64,000 bases of DNA from Melghirimyces thermohalophilus (GTDB taxonomy: Bacteria; Bacillota; Bacilli; Thermoactinomycetales; DSM-45169), in NCBI RefSeq assembly GCF_900102685.1, contig NZ_FMZA01000003.1:156364-220363 (forward strand), read 5' to 3'. Numbering within the stretch: position 1 is the first letter of the stretch; each line of letters begins with the position of its first letter. The translations under genes were made by a program, and so were the position numbers. Shown here in pieces: positions 43,982 to 52,438 of the stretch. The notes beneath the pieces were generated by a model that saw only the letters and a list, made by a program, of their open reading frames with translations, did no database searches and was not told where the DNA came from.

Positions 43982-44440
43982 ATGATTAAAGGTTTATATG
44001 AAGCTCATTTGCCTGTAAGTAACTTAGCTCAGTCGATTGAATTTTACCGAAATTTAGGTCTTGAATTGGCCTATAGAAGCACCGTTGTCTCTTTCTTTTG
44101 GATTGAAAAAGAAAAAAGTTGGCTTGGTTTATGGGAAGCTGAGCAAGTAAATACTCCTTATCACCCTGCCATTAGACACATAGCATTTAGGGTCGATCTT
44201 GAAGACATAAAAAAATCGAAGGAGTGGTTGGAAAAACGGAACATTAAAGTAAAAGAAGCTTTTGGGTTTTCACCAAACAATCAACCCCTTGTTTTACCAA
44301 ACAACCCGCAAGCCCACGCAGCCATCTACTTTCAAGACCCTGATGGGAATTCATTAGAATTGATTGCACCGCTTAGAATCGATGTTGATGAAGAATTTCA
44401 AATGATGGAGTTAAATCAATGGTATAAACAGAAGAAATGA
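43982..44440 (+). CDS. VOC (glyoxalase/bleomycin-resistance) family protein
   Basis: A 152-residue protein with the paired beta-alpha-beta-beta-beta modules of the VOC superfamily: YEAHLPVSNLAQSIEFYRNLGLEL, then IRHIAFRVDLEDI, and FQDPDGNSLELIA at the second metal position. The enzyme activity cannot be deduced. Base composition is visibly richer in A and T than neighbouring genes, with codons such as AAA, TTA and ATT favoured, so recent acquisition is likely. ATG with AGGGAGG upstream. No specific partner gene. Confidence 0.85.
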   Translation: MIKGLYEAHLPVSNLAQSIEFYRNLGLELAYRSTVVSFFWIEKEKSWLGLWEAEQVNTPYHPAIRHIAFRVDLEDIKKSKEWLEKRNIKVKEAFGFSPNNQPLVLPNNPQAHAAIYFQDPDGNSLELIAPLRIDVDEEFQMMELNQWYKQKK

Positions 44441-44509
44441 TTAAAATCAAACTAGTTTGTTCCACCAACCAATTACCCCCTAATGATAATGGGGCCGCCA
44501 AACCCATAA

Positions 44510-44541
44510 TCAACCCGGACGCTGGATCACGTCCGGGTTGA
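44510..44541. terminator. Inverted repeat between the VOC gene and the GlcD-like gene
   Basis: TCAACCCGGACG / CGTCCGGGTTGA perfect stem with an 8-nt loop. The plus-strand tail (ATGCTTTCTATTTTT) is moderately T-rich; on the minus strand no T-run follows, so it acts mainly as an mRNA 3' structure for the oxidase or a terminator for the VOC gene. Confidence 0.65.
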
Positions 44542-44547
44542 TGCTTT

Positions 44548-45915
44548 CTATTTTTCGTCGAACATCTTCCCTGGGTTGAGGATGGCTTTAGGGTCGAGCA
44601 GCTGTTTGATCTCCCGCATCACATCGTAGGCAGGGCCATGTTCCTTTCGTTGATAGGCGATCTTTCCCGAACCGACACCGTGTTCGCCGGTGCAGGTGCC
44701 ACCCTCGGCAAGCGCGTGTTCCACCAGCTGGTGGTGGATCTGGTTGGCTGCCTGTACGTCAGCTTCATCCGTGGGGTCGATCATCAGTAAGGCATGAAAA
44801 TTGCCGTCTCCGATATGACCAAAAACAGCTCCGTCCAGATGAGAAGCATCGATCAGTTGACGGGCGTATTCCAGGGAAGCGGCCAATGCCGATAGAGGGA
44901 CACAAACATCTGTCACCATCTGTTGTTTGCCAGGGGTACCGTGGACAAAGGAGTAAGCCAGATGATGGCGTGCTTCCCATAACTGCGCACGAGCCAGGGA
45001 ATTCGTTTCAAAATGAAAGTCTTCGCATCCCTCGTTTTCCGCCAATTGCCCGGCGAAATCGGCATCTTGTTTCAATCCGGCGGGGTTTCCGTGAAATTCG
45101 AGGAATAAGGTGGGCTGCTCCGGGTACTCGGCGTGGTTGTAATGATTCACCTGTTGGATAGCTCGGGAATCGACCAATTCCAACCGGGCCACGGGGATTC
45201 CTGCGGACAGGATGGACTGGGCGGCACGGACAGCCGGTCGAATTCCCGGAAAAACGGCTCGGGCTGACAGGATGCTTTCCGGAATTCCGCAAACCTTCAA
45301 CCGGATTTCTGTAAAGACGCCCAATGTTCCCTCAGAGCCGACAAACAGACCCGGAAGGTGATACCCGGAAGAGGACTTTGCAGCTCCCGATCCGGTCTGG
45401 AGAACACGGCCGTCCGCCAGCACCACTTCCAATTCCAACACTTGATCTCGGGTCACTCCGTAACGGACGGAGGTGGTGCCGCTGGCATTGGTGGCGACCA
45501 TACCGCCGATCGTAGCGTCCGCACCTGGATCCACCGGGTAAAACAATCCGTATTTTTTTAATTGCTGGTTCAACTGCGTGCGGGTCACTCCCGGTTGGAC
45601 CCGCACTTGAAAATCTTCCGGCCGGATTTCCAAGATACGGTTCATCTGTTGCAAGTCGAGGGAAATCCCGCCTTTGGAGGGAATGACGTGTCCTTCCAGG
45701 CTGGATCCGACCCCGAAGGGGGTCACCGGAATTTGATGCCGATCAGCAAACTTCATTACTTGGATCACCTCGTCGCGGCTTTCGGGAAAAACCACAACAT
45801 CCGGCAAGTGGGGGGGATGGTAAGACTCATCTTTACTGTGCTGTTCGCGAGTGGTCAGGTTATCCGTAACCCGATGTTCCCCCAACATGTTACGCAATTC
45901 CGTCATCCAATCCAA
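44548..45915 (-). CDS. FAD-binding oxidase, GlcD/D-lactate dehydrogenase type
   Basis: A 455-residue flavoprotein: FAD-binding PCMH domain (PDVVVFPESRDEVIQVMK, then PFGVGSSLEGH) and FAD-oxidase C domain with VFGHIGDGNFH and TGEHGVGSGK near the end. It oxidises a 2-hydroxy acid such as glycolate or D-lactate. TTG start with AGGAGGG 6 nt upstream. The GlcE/GlcF partners of the glycolate complex are not nearby, so it may act as a single-subunit D-2-hydroxyacid dehydrogenase. Confidence 0.9.
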   Translation of the reverse strand: MDWMTELRNMLGEHRVTDNLTTREQHSKDESYHPPHLPDVVVFPESRDEVIQVMKFADRHQIPVTPFGVGSSLEGHVIPSKGGISLDLQQMNRILEIRPEDFQVRVQPGVTRTQLNQQLKKYGLFYPVDPGADATIGGMVATNASGTTSVRYGVTRDQVLELEVVLADGRVLQTGSGAAKSSSGYHLPGLFVGSEGTLGVFTEIRLKVCGIPESILSARAVFPGIRPAVRAAQSILSAGIPVARLELVDSRAIQQVNHYNHAEYPEQPTLFLEFHGNPAGLKQDADFAGQLAENEGCEDFHFETNSLARAQLWEARHHLAYSFVHGTPGKQQMVTDVCVPLSALAASLEYARQLIDASHLDGAVFGHIGDGNFHALLMIDPTDEADVQAANQIHHQLVEHALAEGGTCTGEHGVGSGKIAYQRKEHGPAYDVMREIKQLLDPKAILNPGKMFDEK

Positions 45916-46022
45916 TGAAAACCCTCCTGTGAGCAGGTTAAAACAATATCCGAGGTTTAGTCCCTCACCTTGATCTTATCACGGGAGAAGCTTACCGGAG
46001 GCGTTCATCGTCTCTATATTTA

Positions 46023-46038
46023 TGTAAACAAGTTTACA
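46023..46038. promoter_or_regulatory. Operator-like dyad TGTAAAC-N2-GTTTACA
   Basis: A perfect 7+7 inverted repeat, TGTAAACAAGTTTACA, about 110 nt upstream of the oxidase start. Its size suits a dimeric regulator such as a GntR-type protein, but the cognate factor is unknown. Confidence 0.45.
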
Positions 46039-46121
46039 ACACAAACAAAAGGCACAAAAAAGAACCACAAGCTGCCATCGATGCTTATGTCGGCTGGCCG
46101 ACGCTTCTGCTTGCTTTCTTG

Positions 46122-46151
46122 TTGACTCCCTGGGGTGATCACGTATATAAT
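46122..46151 (+). promoter_or_regulatory. Sigma-A promoter of the DnaD-domain gene
   Basis: TTGACT (46122-46127), 18-nt spacer, TATAAT (46146-46151). Confidence 0.75.
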
Positions 46152-46282
46152 GAACAGGTTAAGATCGGGAGCTGTCCTACACATGCGGATTCGGCGGTAT
46201 CGGTGTGAGGCCGGTGCTTTTTATTTTTCAAGTCTGTTTTTCCTTCGAAAGGGTTGCTATAGTAAACAGTGAGGTGAAATCG

Positions 46283-47014
46283 ATGGACCGAAAAATGTCG
46301 CCGCACTCCGCTCTGGTGGATGTTCTGCAGCAAGGATCGACGGCTTTTCCGGTCGTGTTGTTCAAGGAATATAAGAGGTTGGGTTTGAACGAAGGACAAG
46401 TGATGTTGCTTTTACATATTATCGTATTTCGTGAGAAGGAAGAGATCCCATTTCCCACCGTCAACCAACTGGAAGAGCGGATGAGTGTTTCAGCCGATCA
46501 GATTGTGCAATGGTTGCAATCCCTGGTCCAGAAAGGATTCTTATCGATTGAGGAGACGGTAGAGGAGGGAGGGATCCGAAGCGAACAATATTCGATTGCA
46601 CCGCTGTTGCAGCAACTAGCGGCCTCCTATTTGGACCGAGAATCGCTTGAGGAGCAACCGCCAGCAGAAGAGACATATGGAAACCTGTTTCAGCTCTTTG
46701 AACGGGAGTTTGCCCGCCCTCTTTCCCCGATGGAATGCGAAACACTCACTCAATGGCTGGATGAGGACAAGTACCCATCACAGTTAATTGTTGCCGCCTT
46801 AAGGGAAGCGGTATTTTGCGGAAAACCCAGTTGCCGTTATATTGATCGGATCCTGCTGGAATGGAAACGAAACGGAATACAGACGGTGGAGGAGGCGGTG
46901 GAGTACTCACGGAAGTTCCGACAAAAAGGGATCCTCTACCAGCCAGACCGCTCCGGCGGTGAAGCCGGCGGCAGTGGATTTTCTCTTTACAACTGGGTGA
47001 ATCAAACTCCTTGA
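46283..47014 (+). CDS. dnaD: DnaD-domain replication protein
   Basis: A 243-residue protein with the two DnaD modules: a winged-helix N-terminal domain (about 20-120, LLLHIIVFREKEEIPFPTVNQLEERM) and a C-terminal DnaB_2 domain (about 135-215, FEREFARPLSPMECETLTQWLDE ... YIDRILLEWKRNGI). DnaD loads the replicative helicase with DnaA and DnaB during replication initiation and restart. ATG 46283 with GAGGTGA; a longer frame from 46205 lacks a site. Whether it is DnaD itself or a paralogue cannot be decided; in B. subtilis dnaD is near nth and ponA, which are absent here. Confidence 0.8.
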   Translation: MDRKMSPHSALVDVLQQGSTAFPVVLFKEYKRLGLNEGQVMLLLHIIVFREKEEIPFPTVNQLEERMSVSADQIVQWLQSLVQKGFLSIEETVEEGGIRSEQYSIAPLLQQLAASYLDRESLEEQPPAEETYGNLFQLFEREFARPLSPMECETLTQWLDEDKYPSQLIVAALREAVFCGKPSCRYIDRILLEWKRNGIQTVEEAVEYSRKFRQKGILYQPDRSGGEAGGSGFSLYNWVNQTP

Positions 47015-47038
47015 CGGAAGCAGTCGCTTCCGTCTTTT
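47013..47038 (+). terminator. Terminator after the dnaD-like gene
   Basis: GACGGAAGC / GCTTCCGTC stem, 4-nt loop, TTTT; the stem starts in the stop codon. Confidence 0.88.
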
Positions 47039-47074
47039 CTCTTTCCGCCGTTTACGGTTTGCTGAAGAAGCTAT

Positions 47075-47116
47075 GCCATAGACGTTGAATACGAAATTCG
47101 ATTCAGCGTCTATGGC
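47075..47116. repeat. Long inverted repeat, 16-bp arms
   Basis: GCCATAGACGTTGAAT pairs with ATTCAGCGTCTATGGC (one G-T pair) around ACGAAATTCG, itself nearly self-complementary. The whole forms a 42-nt hairpin without a T-run. No gene ends here, so it may be a remnant of a small mobile element or a regulatory RNA structure. Confidence 0.6.
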
Positions 47117-47380
47117 GTTAACAAGGATTAAACCCCCAGAATTGTAAAATGATATGCCCTTACCTCGGGATTGGAGGGGAAGGGGAACAGAGATAGACAG
47201 GAGTGGCGAATTATGTATTTATATCTCTCTTTTTAAAGTACGAAATTAGGGGTAATCGTTTTGGTCCGAAAGTGGAATTGAGAAAAAGAGATACTTCCAT
47301 CTATTATTTTATTCGAAAGGACTTTTCTTTTTATGTCCACTTTCTCTAAAAATCTCTCATAGAGAGGGAGGAGGATCTTC
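47117..47380 (+). other. Leader interval before the 47381 gene
   Basis: About 260 bases, AT-rich. It contains a possible AGAGATA...TATCTCT pairing followed by CTTTTT (47191-47228) and the promoter at 47278-47307. A seven-codon frame (MYLYLSF) after an AGGAG lies inside that pairing; there is no other evidence that it is translated. Confidence 0.4.
47278..47307 (+). promoter_or_regulatory. Promoter for the 47381 gene
   Basis: TTGAGA (47278-47283), 18-nt spacer, TATTAT (47302-47307). Confidence 0.5.
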
Positions 47381-47791
47381 TTGCATTTGCCCTCGAGAGG
47401 TACTGTGTTTCGGAAACAATTCACATCGATTCGACTCAGTTGGTTGGATTTGATGGACCGATGGGCTCGCTTTATCGGGATGAAACAGCAGGTTCGTTGC
47501 CAACACTCGCAAAGCCGGCCAGCTTGGTTCAACGGGGCCCATGTAGGTTTTATCTGTGATACTTGTCAACGAATCATTCCTCATCTGGATTCGCAATGGA
47601 TGCAATCGCTTTCCTGGAACAAAAAAATGGATCTCTTATCCTTCATCCACGCGAATAAATTTCAGACTGATTTAAATTATCGGTCCCTTAAGCGGAGCGA
47701 TGTCTTATTTCCCTCTGAGCCAGAAGAAAGGGCACAGCTTAAATCGGAAGGTTCGGGAAGGATAGGGGGAAAAGGGGAAAAAGTGTTATGA
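47381..47791 (+). CDS. Hypothetical protein with a possible zinc-binding Cys/His cluster
   Basis: A 136-residue protein of no recognised family. The central region holds CQHSQ ... H ... CDTCQRIIPH, a spacing that would suit one zinc ion. The C-terminal 40 residues are charged and probably disordered. TTG start with GGGAGGAGG 6 nt upstream. It lies before the dhaKLM genes with only 34 nt between, but there is no functional link to glycerone metabolism in the sequence. Confidence 0.6.
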   Translation: MHLPSRGTVFRKQFTSIRLSWLDLMDRWARFIGMKQQVRCQHSQSRPAWFNGAHVGFICDTCQRIIPHLDSQWMQSLSWNKKMDLLSFIHANKFQTDLNYRSLKRSDVLFPSEPEERAQLKSEGSGRIGGKGEKVL

Positions 47792-47825
47792 TTTATGGGG
47801 AAGTCCGATGGAAGGGGGAAGCTTC

Positions 47826-48821
47826 ATGAAAAAGGTGATGAATCAACCGGAACATATTGTGAGCCAAATGCTGGATGGGATGGCCCAGGCTTATCCCGAA
47901 CGCCTTCGCTTGTTGGAGGAAACCGGCGTGCTGGTACGCAGGGATGCCCCCGTCAACGGGAAGGTTGGTTTGGTCAGCGGTGGCGGTAGCGGCCATGAAC
48001 CGGCTCACGGCGGCTATGTAGGGAAAGGGATGTTAGATGCGGCTGTGGCGGGGGAGGTGTTTACTTCTCCAACCCCGGATCAGATCCTGAAGGCGATTCA
48101 AGCTGTCGATAGTGGGGAAGGGGTTCTCTGTATCGTAAAAAACTATACCGGGGATGTGCTCAATTTTGAGATGGCGGCAGAACTGGCTGCGGCGGAAGGA
48201 ATTCAGGTGGAACAAGTGATCGTCCATGACGATGTAGCTGTAGAAGACAGCACCCATACTACTGGACGTCGTGGAATTGCCGGCACGGTCCTTGTTCACA
48301 AAATAGCCGGTGCTAAAGCGGAGCAGGGGGCATCGCTTAAAGAAGTGAAGGAAGTTGTAGAAGAGACCGTCTCCCGGGTACGCAGCATGGGAGTGGCTTT
48401 AGAGCCGTGCACATTGCCGGAAGCGGGTCAGCCTAGTTTTACCTTGGGAACGGATGAAATTGAACTGGGAATCGGCATTCACGGGGAGCCCGGAGTAGCT
48501 CGGACTGAACAGTTGCCCGCTGAAGCATTAGTTAAGCGGTTGTCGGGAAAGGTGATCGGTGATCTTCCCTTTGAGCGGGGGGATCGTGTGGCGGTGTTGG
48601 TAAACGGTATGGGTTCCACGCCGCTGATGGAGTTGCATGTCGTTCATCGAGAACTGATTGAGATCCTGTCGGAGAACGGGTTGACTCCCGTACAGGCATG
48701 GGTCGGGGAATATATGACTTCTCTCGATATGGCAGGGTTTTCTATCACGCTACTAAAGTTGAATAAGGAACTGGAACAACTATTGCTAAGCGAGAGCGAT
48801 ACCCCCGCCTTTCGCGTTTAA
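47826..48821 (+). CDS. dhaK: Dihydroxyacetone kinase subunit DhaK
   Basis: A 331-residue substrate-binding subunit of the PTS-dependent dihydroxyacetone kinase. SGGGSGHEPAHGGYVG and GVLCIVKNYTGDVLNFE line the pocket, and the His in GIGIHGEPG (about 219) binds dihydroxyacetone covalently. ATG 47826 with GAAGGGGGAAG. DhaK works with DhaL and DhaM, encoded in order downstream; all three are needed to phosphorylate dihydroxyacetone with phosphoenolpyruvate. Confidence 0.96.
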   Translation: MKKVMNQPEHIVSQMLDGMAQAYPERLRLLEETGVLVRRDAPVNGKVGLVSGGGSGHEPAHGGYVGKGMLDAAVAGEVFTSPTPDQILKAIQAVDSGEGVLCIVKNYTGDVLNFEMAAELAAAEGIQVEQVIVHDDVAVEDSTHTTGRRGIAGTVLVHKIAGAKAEQGASLKEVKEVVEETVSRVRSMGVALEPCTLPEAGQPSFTLGTDEIELGIGIHGEPGVARTEQLPAEALVKRLSGKVIGDLPFERGDRVAVLVNGMGSTPLMELHVVHRELIEILSENGLTPVQAWVGEYMTSLDMAGFSITLLKLNKELEQLLLSESDTPAFRV

Positions 48822-48926
48822 AAAAGGAGTTTCAACTAAAATAAACATATTTGTAATGCAAACCAATTAGGTCAAAACAAGCAAAGCTCAGCTCGACCGC
48901 GTGTTCTCCTTGGGAGGCGATTTGAT

Positions 48927-49574
48927 TTGGATGTAACAGTGGCGAAAGCTTGGTTTCAACGTTATGCTGATGTGATTTCAGAGGAAAAGGCTTTATTGAC
49001 CCGTTTAGACTCTGCTATCGGAGATGGGGACCATGGAGCCAATATGGCCCGAGGTTGGAAAGCGGTTCAGGAAGAATTAGAATCCTTCACGGGAGGATTG
49101 TCCGATGCTTTTCTGTTGGTCAGCCGCACTCTGATCTCCAAGGTCGGGGGGGCCTCGGGGCCTTTATACGGAACGGTTTTTCTGCGCATGTCGATGGCGC
49201 TGAAGGGAAAGGAGACCATCGACGAGACCGACTGGTCCAACCTTTTACAACAAGGGGCAGAAGGAATCGCCCAGCGAGGAAAAGTGACGGGTGGGGAGAA
49301 GACCATGTACGATGTCTGGTCGGTATTGCCACAAGCAGCAGAGGAAACGGCTCAACAGGGTGAGGATGAGCTGACGCTGGTCACCCGCCTAGCACAGATC
49401 GCTCGGGAAAAGGCGGATGCCACCCAAGAAATGAAGGCGACGAAAGGTCGTGCCGCTTATCTGGGGGATCGAAGTATTGGCCACAAGGACCCAGGGGCGG
49501 AATCGACTGCGCTCTTGTTTGACGCTCTTCGTTCCACCTTGGCCGATAAGGGAGGTGCCGATCATGAAAACTGA
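48927..49574 (+). CDS. dhaL: Dihydroxyacetone kinase subunit DhaL
   Basis: The 215-residue ADP-binding subunit. The nucleotide/Mg motif IGDGDHGANM (about 30-39) and GGASGPLYGT, plus GDRSIGHKDPGA near the C-terminus, are family hallmarks. It transfers the phosphate from DhaM through bound ADP to dihydroxyacetone. TTG start with GGGAGGCGA upstream. It overlaps dhaM by 11 nt. Confidence 0.95.
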   Translation: MDVTVAKAWFQRYADVISEEKALLTRLDSAIGDGDHGANMARGWKAVQEELESFTGGLSDAFLLVSRTLISKVGGASGPLYGTVFLRMSMALKGKETIDETDWSNLLQQGAEGIAQRGKVTGGEKTMYDVWSVLPQAAEETAQQGEDELTLVTRLAQIAREKADATQEMKATKGRAAYLGDRSIGHKDPGAESTALLFDALRSTLADKGGADHEN

Positions 49575-49959
49575 TGCGGCACTGGTTTTGGTGTCCCATA
49601 GTGAACGTTTGGCCGAGGGGGCACGGGAGCTAATCTCATCTATGGCCCAGGATGTCCCGATTTTGATCGCTGCCGGTGATGGGGAAGGAGGACTGGGCAC
49701 GCGATCCGAAGGGATTGTCGAAGCGGTCCAATCGGCCAATGCCGAGCATGTGCTGCTCATTTTTGATTTGGGAAGTGCGTTGATGAATGCAGAAATGGCG
49801 TCTGAACTCTTGGCCGCAGAAGGTCATGAGGTGACTGTTGTAGACGCCCCTTTTGTAGAAGGGGCGATGGTGGCGGCGATGGCTCTGCAAGTTGGAAAAG
49901 GGGTTTCCGAAGCGATCAAAGAGGCAGAAGCCTCCCGTCAACAATTGAAAAAGGGTTGA
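49564..49959 (+). CDS. dhaM: Phosphocarrier subunit DhaM (PTS EIIA-like)
   Basis: A 131-residue single-domain DhaM of the EIIA-mannose type. The phosphorylated histidine is H12 in VSHSERLAEG. FDLGSALMNAEMA is the usual conserved loop. Unlike E. coli DhaM, no HPr or EI domain is fused, so it takes phosphate from the general HPr. ATG with GGGAGGTG. A terminator follows. Confidence 0.93.
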   Translation: MKTDAALVLVSHSERLAEGARELISSMAQDVPILIAAGDGEGGLGTRSEGIVEAVQSANAEHVLLIFDLGSALMNAEMASELLAAEGHEVTVVDAPFVEGAMVAAMALQVGKGVSEAIKEAEASRQQLKKG

Positions 49960-49960
49960 T

Positions 49961-49999
49961 AAGAAAACGCCCGCAGTTGGCAATTGCGGGCGTTTTCTT
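49961..49999. terminator. Bidirectional terminator between dhaM and the Mur-ligase gene
   Basis: GAAAACGCCCGCA / TGCGGGCGTTTTC stem with a 9-nt loop; both strands carry A/T-rich flanks. Confidence 0.93.
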
Positions 50000-51431
50000 A
50001 TTTTCGATTGGCTAGTGCATTGACGATCCGTTCAAACTTTTGTTTTCTGGAAGCTTTAAAATAAATGATGGATCGGGGTGGAGTATTCCGCAGGTGGCGA
50101 AGCAGCGATTGGCGGGAATGGAAATGGATCACACGCTGGGGATTCATCTTTTCGGCAATGGCGGTTTTTCCGATTTCCCGTGCCTCCCGTCCATAGGTGA
50201 TCAATTGATGGAGATTGAGCTGGGCAGCAAAGCGGCCGACTTCTCGGTGTGCCGATCGGGTGTAAGAGCCTAATTCCATCATATTTCCCAGGACCGCAAT
50301 GGCCGGTCGGGTTCCTGAGATGGAATTCAAAACAGTCAACCCTGCTTTCATCGCTGTGGGATTGGCGTTCCATGCATCATTGATCAGTACCCGCCTGGCA
50401 GCTCCTTGCAACCGTTGCAGGCGCATTTTGGGAAGTTCCACCCGTTGCAGCCCGCTTTTGATTTTGCGCAGACTGCTTCCCAAAGAACGGGCGATACCGA
50501 TAGCGGCAAGGGCATTGTAGATATTATGTTTTCCCCAGGTGGGGATGAAAAAGGTTCCCCGTTTGCCGTCCATTTTCACATCAAAGATCGTGCCCCGAGT
50601 CGTGTAGCGCAGGTTTCCTCCTTGAATGTCGGCAGGTTGATGGATGCCGAAGGTGTAAACTTTTCCCTGAAAACGTCGAGTGGAGAGTTGTCGGGAGCGC
50701 TGGCAGTCCGCATTTAAGTATAGGGTGCTGCCGGAACGCAAACCGTCGATCAGTTCCTGCTTTGCCTGTACAACGCGATTCAAACCGCCGACGCTCCCCG
50801 CATGGGCTTCCCCTACATTGGTGACGGCGCCCACCTCTGGACGAACGATCCGACATTGACTGGCGATGTTGTCGAGGGACTTCATTCCCATTTCCAGCGA
50901 CAGAACTTGGTCTCCAGGCGAGAGTCTCAACAGATAGGAAGGAAGATAACGAAAGGTATTCAGGTTCCCAGTGGTATGAACCACCCGCCGGTTCTGTTTG
51001 AGAATCGAAGCGATCATGGCTGTGGTTGTCGATTTACCAGCACTGCCCGTCACGGCGGACACGCGGGGGGCATGCTGTCGCCAGTTCCAGAGGGCCAGCC
51101 GCCAGCGGGCTTTGTCCATGTCGGACACTTGAATGACGGCGGTTGCTTTCGGAATCGCTGCGGGGCTGACTCCCCTTGGGATCACTACTGCGGCGGGAGG
51201 GCATCTTCTCAGCGCAGCGATTTGTTTCTCATGGGAGCGGGAGGTCGAATAAAAGTAAATCTGTTTTTTTCGTAGGTATTTATATTTCCCCTGATTGGCG
51301 GCGTGGAGAACCGTATGGCCGTTTCCTCGAATCAAAGACCCTTTCAATATACGTACACAATGATTGAGGGCGATGGGTTTCGTCGGAACCGCCTCCTTCA
51401 GCCTATAAACGGAAATCGAGGTTGATCCCAT
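49998..51431 (-). CDS. MurF-like Mur ligase family protein
   Basis: A 477-residue ATP-dependent ligase with MurF-type layout: N-terminal substrate domain, P-loop TGSAGKST (128-135), LEMGM and TNVGEAHAGS, GKHNIYNALAA, and NDAWNANPTAMKAGL in the C-terminal domain. It is either a paralogue of MurF (D-Ala-D-Ala adding enzyme) or a ligase for another peptide-like substrate; the main murF with ddl is not here. The start is uncertain: ATG 51431 lacks a strong ribosome site, although GAAGGAGG occurs 35 nt inside. Confidence 0.85.
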   Translation of the reverse strand: MGSTSISVYRLKEAVPTKPIALNHCVRILKGSLIRGNGHTVLHAANQGKYKYLRKKQIYFYSTSRSHEKQIAALRRCPPAAVVIPRGVSPAAIPKATAVIQVSDMDKARWRLALWNWRQHAPRVSAVTGSAGKSTTTAMIASILKQNRRVVHTTGNLNTFRYLPSYLLRLSPGDQVLSLEMGMKSLDNIASQCRIVRPEVGAVTNVGEAHAGSVGGLNRVVQAKQELIDGLRSGSTLYLNADCQRSRQLSTRRFQGKVYTFGIHQPADIQGGNLRYTTRGTIFDVKMDGKRGTFFIPTWGKHNIYNALAAIGIARSLGSSLRKIKSGLQRVELPKMRLQRLQGAARRVLINDAWNANPTAMKAGLTVLNSISGTRPAIAVLGNMMELGSYTRSAHREVGRFAAQLNLHQLITYGREAREIGKTAIAEKMNPQRVIHFHSRQSLLRHLRNTPPRSIIYFKASRKQKFERIVNALANRK

Positions 51432-51483
51432 CCTATTCAGGAAAAGGATTTTCGGAGACGGGAAAAGCGGCCCATTTCCTTGT

Positions 51484-51516
51484 AAAAAAGCCCGCTGCAA
51501 AACTCCTGCAGCGGGC
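51484..51516 (-). terminator. Terminator after terC
   Basis: On the minus strand: GCCCGCTGCA / TGCAGCGGGC stem, 7-nt loop, six T. Confidence 0.92.
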
Positions 51517-51533
51517 CCCAGAGATCATATGTG

Positions 51534-52214
51534 TTAACCTTGGGTGGCCTGCTTTTTTTTGGACAGACGCCCCAAGGTGAGAACCCCCACCACGATGAGG
51601 AGGATCAATCCATATTTCATCACGGGCTGTTCTTCGAAAAATCCTTTTAGAAAAGGTTCATCCACAATCATCTTCCCTGCGGTCCAAGCCAAAACTCCAG
51701 ATCCGATGTAGATAATCACCGGAAAGCGTTCGATCCATTTTAGAATCAAAGTGCTTCCCCAAACAATGACGGGCACACTGATCAGAAGTCCGATGATAAC
51801 CAACAAATAATGTCCGTGAGCTGCCCCCGCAATGGCCAGCACGTTGTCCAGACCCATGACGGCATCGGCGACGATGATCGTTCCGATCGCTCCCCACATG
51901 CTATTGCTTGCTTTTACATCGTCCTCCTGCCCCTTCTCTTCGACCAACAGCTTGTAGCCAATCCAAATCAGGATGAGACCGCCAACCAACAGCAGACCGG
52001 GAATCTTCAACAGCCAGACGACGACCAATGTGGCGATAGCGCGGATGACGATGGCGCCCAGGGTACCGCCGATAATCACAGGTTTCTGTTTATCTTTTGG
52101 CAGGTTTCGGGCGGCTAGACCGATTACAATGGCATTGTCTCCGGCCAGTACTAAGTCGATAATCACGATGGAAATCAATGCTTGAAAAAATTCCAAGCTC
52201 AGAAAGTCTGCCAT
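51534..52214 (-). CDS. TerC-family membrane protein (manganese exporter type)
   Basis: A 226-residue integral membrane protein with about seven helices. The two family motifs are present: LVLAGDNAIVIGLAARNL near the N-terminus and DAVMGLDNVLAIAG in the middle, with Asp/Asn metal ligands. TerC proteins such as YkoY/YceF and Alx export or redistribute Mn2+. ATG 52214 with GAGGTTAG upstream. It is preceded by a yybP-ykoY riboswitch, so its expression should rise with manganese. Confidence 0.93.
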   Translation of the reverse strand: MADFLSLEFFQALISIVIIDLVLAGDNAIVIGLAARNLPKDKQKPVIIGGTLGAIVIRAIATLVVVWLLKIPGLLLVGGLILIWIGYKLLVEEKGQEDDVKASNSMWGAIGTIIVADAVMGLDNVLAIAGAAHGHYLLVIIGLLISVPVIVWGSTLILKWIERFPVIIYIGSGVLAWTAGKMIVDEPFLKGFFEEQPVMKYGLILLIVVGVLTLGRLSKKKQATQG

Positions 52215-52254
52215 ACAACTAACCTCACTCTTTTTGATTTTGAAAAAAGCAAAT

Positions 52255-52375
52255 AAAAAGACCTTCACCACAAATAAGCGGTAAAGGTCTTGCCAACAAC
52301 GCTCGGGTTGCCAACAAAGCCGGGGAGATTCCCGTAATGACGACTTTGTTGTAGCAGCTACTCCCCTTTAACAGG
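52255..52375 (-). promoter_or_regulatory. yybP-ykoY manganese riboswitch with intrinsic terminator
   Basis: On the minus strand the leader begins with AAAGGGGAGTAGC (52370-52358), the conserved 5' arm of the yybP-ykoY family. An arm with TCCCCGG and GGCAACCCG follows, then GGCAAGACCTTTACCGC. The last stem, AAGACCTTTACC / GGTGAAGGTCTTTTT (52291-52255), is an intrinsic terminator whose 5' side overlaps the aptamer 3' end. This is the usual Mn2+-sensing ON switch before terC/mntP genes. Confidence 0.88.
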
Positions 52376-52409
52376 AAGAAGAATTCCTATTCCATTAAAA
52401 GCTATTGTT

Positions 52410-52438
52410 ATGATACTCAATAAACTTACTTAAGTCAA
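52410..52438 (-). promoter_or_regulatory. Sigma-A promoter of terC
   Basis: On the minus strand: TTGACT (52438-52433), 17-nt spacer, TATCAT (52415-52410). The -35 overlaps the last codons of the regulator gene. Confidence 0.75.

Larger units (their letters stand above)
45916..46282. other. Divergent regulatory interval between the oxidase and dnaD-like genes
   Basis: A 367-base interval carrying the leader of the minus-strand oxidase gene, an operator-like dyad at 46023-46038, and a sigma-A promoter at 46122-46151 for the DnaD-domain gene. No additional gene is supported. Confidence 0.6.

Noticed and set aside
51176..51367. Plus-strand ORFs inside the Mur-ligase gene
   Set aside because: Antisense shadows of a well-supported gene with intact motifs.
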